Origin: Diospyros lotus
Taxonomy: Eukaryota; Streptophyta; Magnoliopsida; Ericales; Ebenaceae
Direction of reading: 5' to 3'
Assembly: GCF_014633365.1 (NCBI RefSeq)
Contig: NC_068341.1
Span: 26,022,339-26,086,338, forward strand
DNA: 64,000 nucleotides
Shown: positions 23,101 through 38,100 of the stretch, piece after piece
How positions within the stretch are numbered: the first letter of the stretch is position 1
Layout: each line of letters opens with the position of its first letter
Made by a program: the position numbers and the translations under genes
Notes under the pieces: generated by a model
Databases searched by the model: none
What the model was told of the DNA's origin: nothing
Seen by the model: the letters and a program-made list of their open reading frames with translations, nothing else

Positions 23101-26100
23101 TAGAGAACAAGGGGCGTTCCTAGTGCATTAGGCTCTCTACTTTGCAAGGTCTTCCTTTTTACACAACCTTATCTTTGCTTTGCATATAGGAGGGAGGCTT
23201 CCACAACTCAAACCTGTGATCTCTTATCAGAGAGGAGCAACTTTACACATTGCAAAATGGAATAGACAGACGACAGAAGGAAAGAAATATAACAAGGTCA
23301 TGTTTCTTAAATAAATCCCACTGACAACTTTAATTATTCTTGTTCCTGATTGTGTTATTGTTATTATTACTTTTTTTTTTCCCCCACTTTGTCTGATATC
23401 CTATAAAGCATGTTTGGATAATAATAATCAATATGCACCTGTGAACAATTGCAGTGTCACCATGACCAGTGCAAATTATAAGCATCGTATTTGTAGGTAA
23501 GCAGGAATGAAGGTGCCTGATTCTAGCATCCAAGCGAGTCAAGATGTCCTTCAGCTCAGAGGAAACACTGGATTTGATGCCTTGTCTGCTTGCAGAGTTC
23601 TTGCACGTAATCAGTGACATCATCTCAGCAAGTCTTCCATCTAACTTCTCCTTGTCCTCTGCTTGTTTCTTGAAATAGGAATTTAATTCTGAGAACTGGG
23701 CCCATACAAACTGCACCTTGTTGTTTGTAACCTAATTTAACATCAAAAAGAAGTTACAAGAGAAAATTTGAGAGTAAATATGTGCAAAGCACACTTTGAT
23801 CCTCCTCTTCCTTTCCCTATTCCACCTATAATGAAATTTAATAGTCATGAAACTCTACCTCTTTTCTGGCCTTGAAAAGAGCCTCATCATCTGAAGAGAC
23901 TGGAATGGCATTGGATGATCCAGAAGCATAGCGCTTCACTATAGAAATATTATCAATCAAAGTTGAGATTTTACCACCCTCACTTAAAACAGTAAGGAGC
24001 TTCTTCCTTGTGAATGACGGAGGTGAACCATAATCAGGTCCTAATTGCAAGACATGAAAGGTTAATATAATTGTTTTATAATTTTTATATCAAGCATGGA
24101 AAACTGCTGGAGACCAATCAAAGACAAGCCAAGACACAGGAAGTCAATCACAAAATGATGTCCAACTCCTTGAGCAATTCCCAAACAAAAAGACATTCAT
24201 TACTCAACTCTGCTTGCAGATTGAGTAATCCCCTCAACACTTCTAGTGTTGAAGGTGTTCCTCCTACTTACAACTGCTCCCAAGCTCAGGTCAAGAGGGT
24301 TGTATTAGGTAGCAGATAACTAGTGTGAAGCTCATTGAATCAAGTATCATGAATTTTAGAGTCTGGAGGTCTAGAATTCAACTAGCCAACTCCGCTTAGT
24401 GGAATTAAGGCTTGTTATTGTTAAATTAATAGGATTACTTAAAATGTACCTAAAAGGGAAGTTAAAACTATATAGACTTGAATTACAGCCCATGTTTTAT
24501 GACTGAATGCCCAAATGCCAGAAAGAACTTAGAACTTGCTATGGTCCCAAAAGCTGTTGAACCGCCATATACCTCTAGGAAGCCTATAGAAAAGCAGAAA
24601 TTTTTGGATTTTTACCAACACAGAAGCAGATAGGTTTGGTGACTAAGGAGAAAACAAGCAAAGATGAACACATAATGGGAAACAGAGTTTCCTACATAAG
24701 ACAGGGAACCTCTACTCTGACCAGATGAACCAAAGTCAATGTTGAGAGTAAAAGTGATAATATAAAAGATACAATTAACCCTCTATCTAGCACCTTAAAA
24801 TTTTAGATGAGATAGTAGTTAACAATTCAACAGTTGGAAATATTGAATATTTTCTCTCTTTATTAAAATGTCCTTCGACCAATAAACAGGCCAATATATG
24901 GGGAGGAGGAATATACATATATATACAAATAGGTTTCACAGGCTTTTTCTTAGAGGAGATCCAACCTCAAATTTGAGATTATGTGCGCCCTTAAACATCG
25001 TTGTTGTACTTTAGTTTATTTATATATTTATTAGTGATTTAAAAGTTCCATCCTAGATACAAAGTCACCAGATCACTTGGGGCCCTCCCCCACCCAGCGC
25101 CAGATCAGTTTCATAATACTGGCATAAATTGAGCAACACCTGCCACAAACTCTCCTGTTTATTTACTAAATCAGTTAAAAGTGCCTCCTTACTCCTCATT
25201 CAGTTACATACCCATAAGAAAAAGTTTAAATTTATGTTCAATCACATAAACTTTCTTGTAATTCTGCAAAAAAAAATAAAATAAAAATAAATTTCCTTGT
25301 AGCCATTAACAAAACCCCACCAGAATCTTTGCAACCAAGCACGAACAAAATATTGAGTCTTAATTCCTGAAAGAATTAGTTAGGAGAATGATTAATTTTT
25401 CCACCGTGCAAACTTCATTGATTAGGAAGATATACATACAGAAAATACCTAAAAAATCTCTAAAAAATCTTCTGCAAACTCTCCTATTTTACAGGAATAG
25501 AATAACAACATTAAACTAATCTAATTTACAGATTAGGATTAGTATATCTTCGATATCCTTACTTTGATTTCAAGATTTCTTTTTATCTTTATTCTTCTTT
25601 ATCTGTTAGGATACTTAGCTATGATCTCTTGATCACTCTCAAACCTTATCCATCCGGCCTCTCTCTTGTCTCTTTCTTCTTCCAACACTCCCCCTCAAAC
25701 TAGAGAATAGATATCTATTATTCCCAACTTGCCTCTAAGTGCTTCAAATCCTTGTTTCTACATAGCCTTGGTCAAAATATTCGCTTCTTGATCTTCAGTA
25801 GGAACATAAGTAAGCCTTATGTCTCCACTCTCTATCTCTTCCTTGATAAAATGTCTATCAATCATGACATTTTTCATTTGGTCATGTTATACCGGATTAT
25901 TTACTATGCTTATAGCTGGTTTGCTATCACTATAAAGTAGTTTAGGAGAGGTCACAGGTATAGAAAGGTCTTTCATTAACCTTTCTAGCCAAATCACCTC
26001 ACATATGCATCGTGCAATGGCCCTGTACTCTGCCTCTGCATTGCTGCAAGCAACAACTTGCTGTTTCTTACTTCTCCATGTGACCAAGTTTTCCCCATAG

Positions 26101-29100
26101 CTTAGTACAATACCCTGATGTGGATTTTCTATCCTCAATGGATCCAGCACAATCCACATCTGCATAACTCCTTATTCCTCTTTCTTTGCTCTTCTTGAAC
26201 ATTAGTTTTTTCCTAAGTGTTCCTTTGAGATACCTGAGGATGTGGTAAGCAACTTTAGGATGTCTTTTGGTTGGGAAATGCATGAATTGACTGATTATAC
26301 TCACAACATAGGCTATATTTGGCCTTGTGTGAAATAGGTAAATTAATTTACCCACTAGGCGCTTAAATCTTCCTCTGTCAACTCGACTATCTTCATTAGC
26401 CTCTTCTCTATTGTTCCAATTAGGCTCTAGAGGAGTGCTTGCAGGCTTACACTCGAGCTTGCTTGTTTATTTTAGCAAGTCTAAGGTGTACTTTCTTTGT
26501 GATATAAAGATACCCTCTTTGCTTCTTGCAACTTCCAAGCCTAAGAAATATCTCAGTTCTCCCAGTTCTTTAATTTCAAATGCCTCCCTTAGTTGATTCT
26601 TCAAATTCTCAATCTCTTGGATGTTATCTTTGGTGATGATTATGTCACCTACGTAGACTATTAAAATAGTCCTTCCATCAGCTTCCATCTTTGTAAAAAG
26701 AGTGTGATCAGCCTGACCTTGTTTGTATCCAAGCTAGTTCAAGGTATCACTAAACCTCTTAAACCATGCCCTAGGAGATTGCTTAAGGCCATATAAAGAT
26801 TTTTTCAGCCTGCATACCTTTCTTTTAATGTCATCTCTTTCAAATCCAGGTGGTATCTGCATATAAATTTCTTCCTCCAGCTCACCATTTAAGAATCCAT
26901 TCTTTATGTCTAATTGATGTAGTCTCCAATCTAAGTTGACTTCTAAGGATGGTAATACCCGAATAGAGTTAAGCTTAGCCATTGGTGCAAATGTTTCCTC
27001 ATGGTCAAGGCCTTGAATTTGAGTAAAACCTTGAGCTACAAGTCTTGCCTTGTAACTGTCAATACTTCCATCTGATTTGTATTTCACCAAACATCTTCCT
27101 TGGATGCTAAAAGTGACCAAGCATCCTTGGATGTCGAGCGTCAGAGTGCTTGAATGTATTTCACCAATCATCTTCTCTGAGGATAGGTCTTGAAAAAACA
27201 GAATGAGATTGGAAGAATGCCACCAAACATTCCTTTTCCTTAGTTAATTTACTAACTGATAGCAGATTACACTTTAAATCAGGTACATATAGTACTGATT
27301 TTAGAGTTAGTCCTGCTATACAAGCTGTTCCTTTCCCTTTTGCAAAGGATGTTGTTCCATCAGCCATAAAAATAGTAATGTCTCGGTCACAAGACTCATA
27401 ATTGGACAGCATATTAAGACTTGTCATGTGATCTGATGCTCTAGTGTCTACGATCCAACAGCTTTTAGGAAAAGTTTTGGAGATAAGAGTATTTAGCATT
27501 ACCTTGCTTTGCTAAGGATACCACCGGATTAGAGTTATCTAGATTTTCAGCCTTAATCACCTTAGTTTGACTTAATAGCTCTTGTAAAGCCTCCAATTGA
27601 TTTACAATTAAGGTGAAGTTTGTTGTGTTTCCCTTTTCAGCCTCCACCATATAGGTAGTTTGCCCTCCGGATTGTCCTCCCTTCCTTTGATTCCTAGGCT
27701 TCTAGTTTGCTGGCTTCCCATGAATCTTCCAGCAAGTTTCTCTAGTGTGGTAAGGTATACTGCAGTTATCACACCACTGCTTCTCATTTTGAGACTCTCC
27801 TTTAGCTGTGATAGGTGCTTTCCCTCGGGAAACATTAAGTGCTGAGGTTGGAGTATAGACCTCATTGTTGGACTGCCCTAAATCAGATAACATCACCTTC
27901 TTCCTGTTTTCTTCTCATCTCACCTTTGCAAAGACCTCTCTTATGGAGGGAAAAGGCTTCGTCCCGAGTAGCCTGCCCCTTACTTCATCTAGGTCTAAAT
28001 TTAGACCATGTAAGAAGTCAAAGACTCTCTCCTTCACCATCTTGTCATATTTCCTTCCATCCGCATAACACTCCCATGTAATCTCATAAAACAAGTCCAT
28101 CTCTTGCCACAATTCTGTTAAGGAATTATAATACTTAGTAACAGAACTTATACCTTGTCTTGTGGTTCAAATGAGTGGTCAGATCTGGAAGCATTGGGCT
28201 ATATGTTCCAGGTCTGAATATATTTCTTAGACTGCCTTCCACATTTCCCTAGTTATGTTATAAAATAGGTAGGTCCTTCCAATCCATAATTCACCAACCA
28301 AGCCATAACAATGGCATTCTTGGCCTCCCATATGCCATACGTTGTTGACTCGGGGCTCGGCTTTGAGATTGCACCAGTTAGATAACCTACCTTCCCCTTT
28401 CCTCTAACAGTGAGTAAGAATAATTGAAACCATTCTCTGAAATTGGTTCCATTCAATTTGTGTTAGAGTGATATGGAGAGAGTGGCTTTCAATGGCTGTT
28501 GGAACAATTGGAACTTGAGTATCCTTCACTGGAGGAGGATTAGTGGTAGAAGTCTCACTAGCTGCTTGTTTTTCAGCCATATCATGGGCTTCAAGACTCC
28601 TCTATGCAGCAAGAAACGAGAAATCAGGTGCCAAAAGAACGTGGCTTTGATACCATGAAAGAATTAGTTAGGGGAATGATTAATTCTTCCATTGTGCAAA
28701 CTTCATTGATTAGGAAGATATATATACAGAAAATACCTAAAAAATCTCCTACAAACTCTCCTATTTTATAGGAATATAACAACAACATTAAACTAATCTA
28801 ATTTACAGATTAGGATTAGCGTATCTTGGATATCCTTAGTTTGATTTCAAGATTGCTTTTATCTTTTTTCTTCTTTATCTGTTAGGATACTTAGTTGTGA
28901 TCTCTTGATCACTCTTAAACCTTATCCATCCGGCCTCTCTCTCGTCTCTTTCTTCTTCCAACAATCCCATTTGGTAGGGTTGGCTACATGAATTCTGGCT
29001 TGCTAATAATTTCTATCTATAGCAATATCTTCTATAAAGCACTTACAACTCATATCATACCCAAGAATTTCCCACCAAGTTTTTCTTGGTCTTCCTGTTT

Positions 29101-32100
29101 TTTCCATTGATATTTATTCAGAACCTAAGATGAGCTGGGACATCATGGGGGCAGAGGAAGGATAAGTATTAGCAGGGGAGGGTTGAACTTGGGTCCCACC
29201 CCATACTCACCTCGCTGTTCCTGTAAATATCTATTTGTTGCACAAAGCATTAACACAGATACAAGACAAAAGTCTAACATGGCACAAAACATTAATACTG
29301 CAGTTTTCAACAAAATCAGAACAGGAGGCAAAAGAGACATGGAAACAACTAGACATTTACCTCATGTGTACGGATAAAAATAATAAGCATTTTCTTCATG
29401 GTAGTAGTAAGAACTAAGAAAAAATTTCTCCAGTATTCTTTATTGCCGAAAAGATGCCAATAGAATCCTATCTTTTATTTCAAAAGATTATATTCACCAA
29501 AACTAAATAGAAGTCATGATTTTTGAATTCCTGAAATTGAAAGTCTAAATAAGGAAGAAGTAATAACTATAGGCTCACATTAATTCTATTTTGTCTTTCT
29601 ATGCAAACTCATATTCCTCAACTTTGCAAAGTAATTCATGTGTAAAAACTTGACCAAACTTGATCCATGTGCCTTCCCCACCTAGTTTCCTATGTGTGTC
29701 CAATCCAAAAATATGACAGCAACAAGAAGTTAACAGCAACCACAAGCCTATCCCCACCAGGCAGTCTAGGTGTCCACTTAAAAAATAAACACATATACAG
29801 TTAATAACAGCGGGAAACGTTTAAGAGGAAATGTCCAATACATGTTGGGAAGTGTCAAATGAGTGTCAATGCTTCTCATTATTTTCAGCACTTCAATCAC
29901 CACTTCTATTACGTAAAACGTACTGTTGGATAACTCCTCAAATTCAAAATCAGATAGTATGAGATCTTCCCAAAAAACATAGTCGCACATTGGATAGGGA
30001 TAGAGATAGGAAGGTGATTCCAATTAGGTAGCTGCGCATAAATAGGCCCCTTAGTGTGACACAATTTAGCAACCGGAGTTATTCGAAGAGTTAACCAAGT
30101 TATTTCAAGTTGCAAGGTTTTGTCCGTTCAAAAGTTGTATCATTGACTCAGAGTTGATTATCCCCATTTTGGGATGATGGACGTAAGTTTATCAAGACTG
30201 CACTATGTTAAATTTTCTAAGTACTCTTTTAATTGCTTTCTCTGTGATTTGTGTGATTCAATCCTAACAGATAGTAAAAAGGGCAAAGAAAGAAGAACAA
30301 GAGCAAAGCAAGCCATGATGAAGTGCCAGTTTTTATCACGCAAATCTTAATATCACTTGCCATTTTTTATCTTTAACATTGCCAGTTCCATAGCTGCTCT
30401 TGCATCTTCGATACTGTCATGCCCATTTCCAGACTCCTGTATCTCCCTGGAAAGAAATTTTCTGGTGAGCACACGAAGTGCAGTTTTGTAGGATCCACCA
30501 CGAGGGTGTTTGTACAACACTGCTGTATCAATCACCAGATGGTGAGAGATCTTCAATGCCAACAAATCATTCTCCAATGAGTGTCCAACTAGAATAGTTT
30601 CTCTATTGACTAGATGTAGAAAATCTTCCTGAAAATAGAAAGCAACTGTAAGTAAATAAAGAAACAAAAATTAATACACAGCATATTCTAGAAAAAAATG
30701 GCAAGACATCAGAAGCAATGCTGATATAAAGGACTAGAACCCATATTAAGTGCTTGGATATTTGCGGTTCATGGATACAAAAGGATCCATAACAAAGGTT
30801 TGTTTAGCTCTAGAATAATGCCTTTTTTGATAAATCCAATTTTAGAACATGTAACTGATGCATCATACATCGTAGAGGTGCTTGGGCATGTTGTACTTGT
30901 GTCTAGTTTTGATATAACAAAACATTTATATAAAATTATTTTGATAAATCTATAAAGAGAATTTTAATACTTGGACATTGATCAAAAGATTTCAAACTTG
31001 TTCAGATTTTAGTAATCATTTTAAACTTGTTCAGATTTTAGTGATCAGGTCTCAACTTGACGCTGAAAAATGAACATATTTGAAATTTATCATATCTGTC
31101 TGTCAAGTCTCATGATTTTTGTCTTTAATCTGTAAGATTAACCCATATAAGGAGAGCTAAAAGAAAACATTTTTATTTTGAAAACAATTTTCCAGTTTTT
31201 CAATATTGTTCTTAAACTAAATTGTAATGAATTTTTTCATAAACAGAGATCCCCTACTTGAAAGTGAAAAGATGCAAAACCCTGAAAATTTCAGAATTAG
31301 TGGTAGGAACCAAATTCTAACTTTTTGTTCTTAGGGATTTTGATTTTTTGGGGGGGATATTTTTATTGAATTTAAATGGAGGGCACATCTTGTTTACATT
31401 TATTTTTTAAGTAAATGGAGAATAAAATATAAATTAAAAGAAATGAGGGCATTTACTTAAATGATAGTAAATGTAAATAAGCATAGAGCAGGAAATAGAA
31501 CAATTGAGCTGAGGCAGACACGTTTCTTCAAACAGAGCAGGAGGTTTCAAAACATAGTTATGTTTCAAAACATTTTTCCAGAGAGTTTGAAAAATCACAA
31601 AGTTTCAAAACATTCATCTAAAAGCTTCAAAACATTTTTACATTATATCTCTAATGGCCATATTTTTTACAATGCATAACAGCTCTTTTTCATATCAGAC
31701 GGCTATTTTCTTCAAAAGCTCAACTGCAATGCCGGAAAGGTGGATTCAGCAAGCATTCAAAAAGCTACAAGCGTTCAAGAGGCTTTAAAGTGTTATATTC
31801 TTGTTCAAGCTTTTATTGGTTCGTCTATTGTAAGATCTTTTTAATTCCTTGCTTTATTTGTGCTCCCATCTTCTACATTCTAAGACCTTTAAAGAGGTCA
31901 TTATTTGTATTAGGATACTGTTATGGGCGATACTACTAGACCTCCAATTAAACCCAAAACTGAATAGGCTTATTTCTATTCCTATTTTGATTAGAATGGG
32001 ATTATTTCTGTTCCTATTTTTGATTTGGAGATTTGTTTTCCTATTTTTAGTTAGTTTCTCATTACTAGGAGTCTTTGTTTTCCTGTTGGATTAGGAGACT

Positions 32101-35100
32101 TCAATTAGTTGCTATTTGTTTCCTACTAGGAGTATTTTAGGGTTTGATTATAATTATTCTCTTATAGTATATCAGAAGGCAATAAGAATAATATTATTCC
32201 AGCATACTCTGTGTGCAAGAGATCAAATGATTCTCTCTAATTAGTCCTAGCTTTCAACATAGGTAGACAAGGAAGGAGGTCTTTGAAGGGGTTAGCTTCT
32301 AATCTGGCTAATCACCAATGGACTCAATCCGCTAACAAATGGGTATTAGAGCCAACCATGGGCGGACAATAATTTCTGACAGGCTTTTGATTAATTCATG
32401 AAGAAGTATGGCAAGAATGCATGGAAACAAGAAGAATATCAGACGATTGAGACAGCAGAACGAGAGCGAATGTCAACTTAGATACAAACCCTGATGCATG
32501 ATATGACGCCATTAAGGTGGGTTCTACAACCTCCGGTGTGGGGGAGGATAGTGTGGATTGGCCAAGACACCAACGACAAGAACTCACTAAGGGCGTTCGC
32601 ACAGGAGGAGGATTTGTGCCACTCTACGCTAAGTTGGATTTCCCTTGTTACAGTGGCGAGAAAGATCCCTTACCTTGGCTTATCAGTGTGAGCACTTCTT
32701 CCGACACTAGTGGACTGCAGAAGAGGAGAAGGTGGGCCTAGCAGCCTTTCACCTGGGAGGAGAGGCACAAATCTGGTTCCTAAATTTTGAAGAGGAAGCT
32801 TTGACGTTAACTTGGGTTGAATTCAAGGAAACTACCATGACAGACTTGGTCCCCCCCCCCCCCCCCCCCCCCCCCCGGTTCAAGGAAGTAGATTTGGGGA
32901 GCTATCAAAACTGAAACAAACAGGACCGATGGCGGACTATCAACGGAGATTTAAGCAATTGTTGGCAAGCTCAAAGAAGATGACCAAATCACAAGAGGTT
33001 GAGATGTATGTCAGTGGATTGCAAGGATTAATACGAATTGATGTAGAAGTACAGCAGCATCAAAGTCTGGCAATGGCTTTGAATTTGGCCAGAATTTATG
33101 AACAAAAGAATTTTGAGTCTAAACAAGCTATGGGGCATCCACAAGGGAGACTGCAGCCTAGTAACCAGCTAGCGGCACCAAGATCAAACACCCCTCACAA
33201 GTGGAGGTTGATGTGTTTGGAGATGGCAGAGCTTTGTGCCAAGGGCCTGTGCATTAATTGTGATGAGTTATTCACACTGAACCACTTTTGCAAGCGGCTA
33301 TTTTGCACTGACCTGGTTGTGGACGAGGAAACTAACCAGGAGGAGGAATGGGAATTTTTACCAAAGGCCGCCATATCATTACATGCAATTGCAAGCGTGA
33401 CAACTTCTCAAACTATGCAGGTCAAGGCTAAGGTAATAGGGATTCTAGTACTAATTCTGATAAATTCGAGTAGCACTCGTAATTTTGTGAGTAGCACATT
33501 AGCAGCACAATTGACAGTTTCTAGAGGGCAAACAGGGATTTTCAGTCATACTGGCTAATGGAGTGCGAGTGAGAAGCACCGAGTTGTGTAGACCAGTTGA
33601 GTTTACTGTGGGAAAGTGGAAATTGATGGCTGACTTGTTTGTTCTCCGATTAGAAGGGTTTGACGTGGTCTTAAGTGTGGATTGGCTGAGTACGTTGGGC
33701 AAAATTGAATGGATTTCATGCACATGACAATAGTGTTTCAACAAGGTGACTAGGTTGTATGCCTTGGGATGGATGGTAAGGAGGTTGAAAGGTTACTTGT
33801 GGAGTTTGCCTGACCTTTTTGCCAAACCTCAAGGGTTACCACCACCTCGGAACCATCATAACAGAATTAACTTGCTGCTTGGAAAGAAGCTGGTAGTCGT
33901 GGGACCATACCATTACCTGTATATGCAGAAGGATGAAATTGAGAGACAATGTGAGATCATAAATAAACAAGCCAACCAGCACCGTTGGGATCTACAGTTT
34001 GCTCTGGAGGATTTGGTGTGATTGAAGTTGCAATCTTCTCATGTCAATAAGAAGTTATTCCCATGTTTCTATGGACCTTTCAAGTGCGCCGCTGCTTTGG
34101 CAGCAACGATAATGAGCTATCCTTGCCAGAGGAGAGCAAGGTACACCTTGTGCTTTTTGTTTCATGTCTAAAGTGCTTTCATGAGGATTACCTGCACTGC
34201 CACCAGCACTTCTGCCACGTGGGGTGACACCTTGCTTTCACCAGCAAACTCTGTTGGATTCGTAAATCCAGAATGGTACCAGGGAGTTCCTCATTCATTG
34301 GGTTGATTTGTCTCTAGCTAAAGCTTCTTTGGAGCAGGAGGAGGTTCTTAAGGCTAATTTTCCTTCATTTGCGCTTGAGGACAAGCACATTTCCAAAGTA
34401 GGGGGTGATGTTATGAGTGATACTACTAGACCTCCAATTAAACCCAAAACTGAATGGGATTATTTCTATTCCTATTTTGATTAAAATGGGATTATTTATG
34501 TTCATATATTTTATTAGGAGATTTGTTTTCCTATTTTTAGTCAATTTCTCATTACTGTTAGGAGTCTTTTGTTTTCCTGTTGGATTAGGAGACTTCAATT
34601 AGTTGCTATTTGTTTCCTAGTAGGAGTATTTTAGGGTTTGATTATAAAAATTATCTTGCACTTGATAAGAAGACAATAAGAATAAACCGTTGAGGCGTAA
34701 CCCTTCATAGCGACGCACTACACTGCCCGCGTGTAGTGTCAAGTGAGCTAGGGCCGCTATATCGGCACTCGGATATAGTGACAAATGAGCAAAGGTCCTC
34801 GCATTTGCTTGAACGGATGCGGGTAAAGAAGCTAGTCTAAAATCAAAAAAAAAAACAAAATCAAATTCAAAGTCAAAGCCAAAGCCAAAATCAAAATAAT
34901 AGATTAAGGATTGGGTCATGGAACATAAGAATATTAACAGGCAAAGCTATGGAAGTGGTAGATGTGATGATTAGAAGAAAGATTAATATTATGTGCCTTC
35001 AAGAGACGAGATGGGTAGGGAGAAAAGCAAAAACTTTATCAAAAACTGAATATAAAATATGGTACACAATAAATGATCGAGCGAAAAATAGAGTGGCGAT

Positions 35101-38100
35101 TATTATGGATAAAAGCGTAGTAGATGAGGTAGTGGATGTAAAGAGAATAGGGGATAGGATTATTATGATGAAAGTTGGTCTAGAAAGAATAACTATGAAT
35201 ATCTTTAGTATATATGCACCATAAGCGGAGTTAGGTGAGGAGATAAAAGCAAAATTCTAGGAGGACTTAGAGGGACTCATACAAATGATACCGAGAAGAG
35301 AGAAAGTGATTATAGGAGGTGACTTAAATGGTCACGTGGGTAGAGACAAAAACGGCTATAGAGAGGTATATGGAGGGTATGAATTCAGGAAAATTAATAA
35401 TGAGGGTAAATCTATTCTAGATTTTGCTATGGCATATGGGCTCATCATAACCAATACTAGGTTCAAAAAACGTGACGAACACTTAATCACATATAAAAAT
35501 GTCACATCAAACACCCAAATAGATTACTTCCTCATGAGACAAGAGAATCGGTTATGTTGTAGGGATTGTAAGGTGATACTGGGGGAGTGCTTGACTACTC
35601 AACATAGACTTTTGGTACTTAACGTTCAAGTAAGAAATTGGAAGAGAAAAAATCACATAAAACAAAATCCAAGAATGAGGTGGTGGGATTTAAAAGGGGA
35701 GAAAAATTTAATCTTCAAAGAACAATTAAGGGGTAGAAGGGAATGGAATGGAGGAGGACAAGCAAACTAAATATAGAGGGAAATGGCTACTGCCCTGAGA
35801 AGCACGACAAAGGTAGTCCTTGGAGAGACAAATGGTAGAGCCCCAAACCTGAAAGAGTCTTGGTGGTGGAATGAAGAGATACAATTGAAAATAAGAAATA
35901 AGAAAACTTGCTATAAGGCTGTATATCAGTGCAACAATAAAGAAAACCTAAAAAATTATAAAGAAGCGAAAAAGGTAACAAAAAGAGCTGTTAGTAAAGC
36001 AAAGTCAAAAGCATATGAGAATCTATATAAACGACTTGATACAAAAGATGGAGAAAGGGATATATATAAATTAGTTAAAGCAAGAAAAAGAAAAACAAGG
36101 GATCTAAACCAAGTGAAATGCATAAAAGATGAAAACCAAAATGTATTAGTGAATGAGGGAGCGATTAAGGAGAGATGGAAAGAGCATTTCACAAAATTAT
36201 TCAATGAAGATGGGGAAACAAGAATTAGGTTAGGACATCTTAGTAACTCCGAAGGGAATGTGAGCTATATATTTTATCGATGCATAAGTTCAAAAGAATA
36301 AGGTGTTAGAATTATTAGTATATATTATAATTATTATATGTGTGTTTTATTTGTAATTAGATTAAGCCTATAGGTTTAAAGCCCATTATGCTTATTATAA
36401 ATAATAAGCTAAGAGAGGCTAGTCTCTTAGGTTTTTCTTTCCTAATTATTTTCTCACATGGTATTAGAGCCACCGGTGAGACAAAAACCCTAGCCATCGC
36501 TGTATATTTTTTTCAGCGACCGAAACCCTAGCCGTCAAACCCTAACAGCTAACCATCACTGCCCAATACTAGAACCCCATTGTTCGGCCACCATTGGATA
36601 ACACCGCCACCACCATCGAGTTCGCCGCCCCTAGATTGGTCGACCACCAAAGACTCACCGCCGCTGGACCACCCACGCGCCGGCGAGTGACAGTGCGTCC
36701 GCCGGCCATTTTTTTCCTGGCTTCTCCAGATCTGATCGCCGGCGACCCCTCAAGCCACTTCTGATGTCGAAACCCTCGCCATGTCTGATTTCAGTGACGC
36801 CGTTTCTGCCCGTGCTCTTCTCGCTCAAGCACCTATTGCCCCTGCTGCCTCTCAATCCTTTACTGTCTCCAATCTTGGGACAATCAATTTTATCACTATC
36901 AAGTTGATAGGGTCTACCAATTATCTCTCATGGGCAGCCTCTGTTAAAATGTGGTTCAAAGGGCAAGGCCAAGCGGATCATCTTACCACAAAAGCTGAAA
37001 GTGTGCCAGAAGCGAATCAGGCTAGATGAGAACAAGTTGATGCCCAGTTATGTAGCCTCCTATGGCAGTCTATCGATCCTTTCATCATGCAGCTCTTTCG
37101 CCCCTTTGAAACTTGTGTTGATGTGTGGAAGGAAGCTGAAGAGTGTTATACAAACGATATCCAGCGTTTGTATACTGTGGTTTCTAATATCAAGAATCTC
37201 AAGCAGGAGTGGTCCATGGAATCTTATCTGGGGCAGGTTTGGGCTCTCATGCAAGAATTTGATGCTCTTCTTCCTCTCACTACAACATGCACCGAACAGA
37301 TTGCTCAACGAGAGAAGTTTTTTATGGTTATTGCTCTCTCCAGTCTGAAACCAGAGTTTGACGCAATCAGGTATTAAATCTTGACCAGCTCTACTAGCCC
37401 AACCATGAAGGACTCTTTCAAAAGGTTGTTGAATATGACAGGTGCACATGGTATGTCATCTTCTTCTCATGTTGTTCCTCCAGCCGAATCTTCAGCTCCT
37501 GTGTCTCAGGCTTCCATCGTAGGAGGAAATAGAGGACGCAATAATAATCGCTCACGTGCAAAGTGTACCTTTTGTAAGAAACTAGGTCATCTTAAGGACA
37601 AATGCTGGAAGAAACATGGTCGGCCAACTGCTCCACCTGCATCATCTACCAGTGCAGCTCATGTATTTCAGAACGATCCTAGTCTTGCTCAATCTCCACC
37701 AGGTTCACAATTGGTACCTATGTCTGCAGCTGAGTATAATGCCTTCCTGAAGTTCCACGCCACCCAACCGTCTCATCCTGGTAATCCCATTGCTTGTGTT
37801 GCTCAAGGCTCATCTGTTAATCCTTGGATTATAGATTCTAGCGCCACTGACCATATGTGTGGTAATAAACTTCTTTTCTCCTCACTTACCTATTCTGATA
37901 CCTTACCTATTGTTACCCTGACTGATGGCACCAAAACTGCAATTAAAGGAATCTGCCAAATCACACCCACCTTGTCTTTCTCATTAAATTCTATTTTATA
38001 TGTTCTTGGTAGTCCTTTTAATTTGATTTCAATTAGCCAACTTACCAAGACCCTTAACTGTTCTGTTATATTTACTCCTATCTCTGTTTGTGTTCAGGAC

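Larger units (their letters stand above)
20170..23438 (-). other. Last SDN5-like intron, 3.3 kb, repeat-rich
   Basis: Contains an RTE-type LINE 3' tail (about 20930-20990), an ATACAT-type microsatellite (about 21615-21790), a hAT MITE (21805-22633) and a possible older MITE around that. The remainder (20170-20930, 22715-23438) shows no gene or clear element. Confidence 0.7.
25368..28963 (-). mobile_element. Ty1/copia element, minus strand, integrase deleted
   Basis: LTRs of 320 bases (25368-25687) and 308 bases (28656-28963) face each other, each TG...CA in element sense. The primer-binding site (complement TGGTATCAAAGC) abuts the right LTR, and the polypurine tract (complement GAGGGGGAG) abuts the left LTR. 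The target duplication ATTCC/ATCCC has one mismatch. Internally, gag, protease, RT and RNase H pieces are present but the integrase is missing, and stops or frameshifts break the rest. It inserted in an RTE LINE tail inside an SDN5-like intron, in the same orientation as the gene. Confidence 0.93.
24041..30360 (-). other. SDN5-like GC-AG intron, 6.3 kb
   Basis: The intron begins GCAAGTGATA (minus strand) and ends TTGCAATTAG. It holds a LINE tail-like fragment (about 24370-24420), a minus-strand copia (25368-28963) inserted into another LINE tail, and 1.4 kb of unremarkable intron DNA on the 30 kb side. 24421-25350 shows no gene. Confidence 0.75.

Noticed and set aside
27660..28081. Plus-strand frames at 27.7-28.1 kb
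   Set aside because: They lie antisense to the copia gag-protease region and carry no motif.
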